This document shows positions 63,256-64,000 of a stretch of 64,000 bases of DNA, piece after piece. Within the stretch, counting starts at the first letter, position 1, and the number at the start of each line of letters is the position of its first letter. The notes under the pieces are model-generated. The model was not told where the DNA came from. It did no database searches and saw nothing but the letters and a program-made list of their open reading frames with translations. The translations under genes were made by a program, and so were the position numbers. Source of the DNA: Plantago ovata (Eukaryota; Streptophyta; Magnoliopsida; Lamiales; Plantaginaceae). The stretch spans positions 118,002,880-118,066,879 of the forward strand of contig CM051456.1 of the NCBI GenBank assembly GCA_028274465.1, read 5' to 3'.

Positions 63256-63431
63256 CTTCTTTTTGGCGCCCGGTTTGTAGCCTAGTTGGGCTGGGTTGTA
63301 AGCCTTGTAGTGTTCTTCTAGGCTGTGCTTTGGAAGCTCTCTGATTTTTATTGCTTTCCGTCTGTATTGTAACTTTTCTGAGCATTCCTTATGCTCATTT
63401 TTAATATAATTTGGCCTTTAAAAAAAAAATA
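63256..63431 (+). mobile_element. Truncated LINE 3' end with poly-A
   Basis: A 176-bp insert ending in a poly-A run and flanked by the 10-bp duplication ATCACATTTC (63246-63255 and 63432-63441). The plus strand carries the 3' UTR-like text ending TATAATTTGGCCTTT then A's. No coding part is left. Confidence 0.8.
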
Positions 63432-63449
63432 ATCACATTTCAATATAAT

Positions 63450-64000
63450 AAGATGGGTCCATTTCTTTTTAGGGGTCAATTAGAACACCTAATAACAGAA
63501 TAGGCCCCATTAGATTTTTAATTACAGATTAGGGGTCGAATTTGACCAAACCAGGCTTAATTCGCCTATCCAAATTTCCATTTGTGAACAACCAAACAAG
63601 CTTTAACAAGGTCCCAAAATGTAATTGTATTTCAACACACATTTTCTTTTTATTTTTGCGTTTTTTTTTCTTTTTCTTTTTCTTTTTTTTTTTATCAACA
63701 ATAAAGCTATTTTTTTCCTACCAAATTTTATTTTAAAACACAAATGAAAATTTTGAAATATAAATATATTATAAATACAAAATTATTCTAAATCAAACCC
63801 TAATAAAATTTATATTTCAAAACATGTCCCAACATTATTTTTAAACAAAATCAATATTTGTTCTTTATTCTTTTTTCTTTTTTTTTTCCTTCCTTTTTCT
63901 TACTTCAAAAGCTCCTACACCGGAGCTTTGCAAGGCTTCAACTAGAGCATGCACAACTCCAGCTCGGAGCTTGCAATGCTTCGACTATAGGAGCTGGAGC
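63450..64000. mobile_element. Left part of palindrome-bearing element P3 (cut by window end)
   Basis: Begins GATGGGTCCATTTCTTTT, then TTAATTACAGATTAGGGGTCG and CCCAAAATGTAATTGT, a long pyrimidine-rich tract (63650-63900), and from 63910 GGAGC/GCTCC palindromes (AAGCTCCTACACCGGAGCTT and others) running to the end of the window. Same order as P1 and P2; the right half is not visible. Confidence 0.5.

Overview
The window is nuclear DNA of a flowering plant, probably a eudicot. It is AT-rich, its genes have many GT-AG introns, intergenic space is packed with hAT, CACTA, Tourist-like and LINE debris, and the genes belong to angiosperm families. No species can be named from the sequence alone. Exon joins below were traced by hand from splice signals and reading phase.

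Region 1 (1-4280) holds the 3' part of a CACTA-type transposon and repeat debris. Region 2 (4281-33776) is a head-to-tail array of four cysteine-rich receptor-like kinases (CRK-A to CRK-D). All share an eight-exon plan: signal peptide and DUF26-1, DUF26-2, membrane segment, and five kinase exons. A, B and C are open (642, 644 and 646 residues). D is a pseudogene. Between B and C, about 0.3 kb upstream of CRK-C, lies a GC-richer retroelement. Its long ORF joins an N-terminal zinc-finger-like motif, a reverse transcriptase (YLDD) and a C-terminal CCHC plus PxD-X14-D module like the restriction-like endonuclease of R2-type non-LTR elements. A 3'-end fragment of the same element sits directly upstream in the same orientation, and the pair lies between (TAA)n tracts.

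Region 3 (33777-40005) has a TIR element filled with GGAGCTCC-type palindromes, then a GEX1 (nuclear-membrane, gamete-expressed) gene on +, then a Gfo/Idh/MocA oxidoreductase gene on - that carries a one-base frameshift. Region 4 (41616-47196) is one 881-bp non-autonomous hAT element expanded to 5.6 kb by a second hAT, a 5'-truncated LINE and a 352-bp LINE-tail fragment, each with its own target-site duplication. Region 5 (47437-55030, -) is a divergent class IV HD-ZIP gene that lost its last roughly 40 codons and carries four small foldback or TIR elements in its introns. Region 6 (55030-64000) shows no gene, only MITEs, retroelement traces and the start of a third palindrome-bearing element.

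The CRK array is the functional core: likely plasma-membrane receptor kinases diversified by tandem duplication and local gene conversion. The neighbouring single genes (gamete nuclear fusion, oxidoreductase, epidermal-type transcription factor) have no evident pathway link to it.
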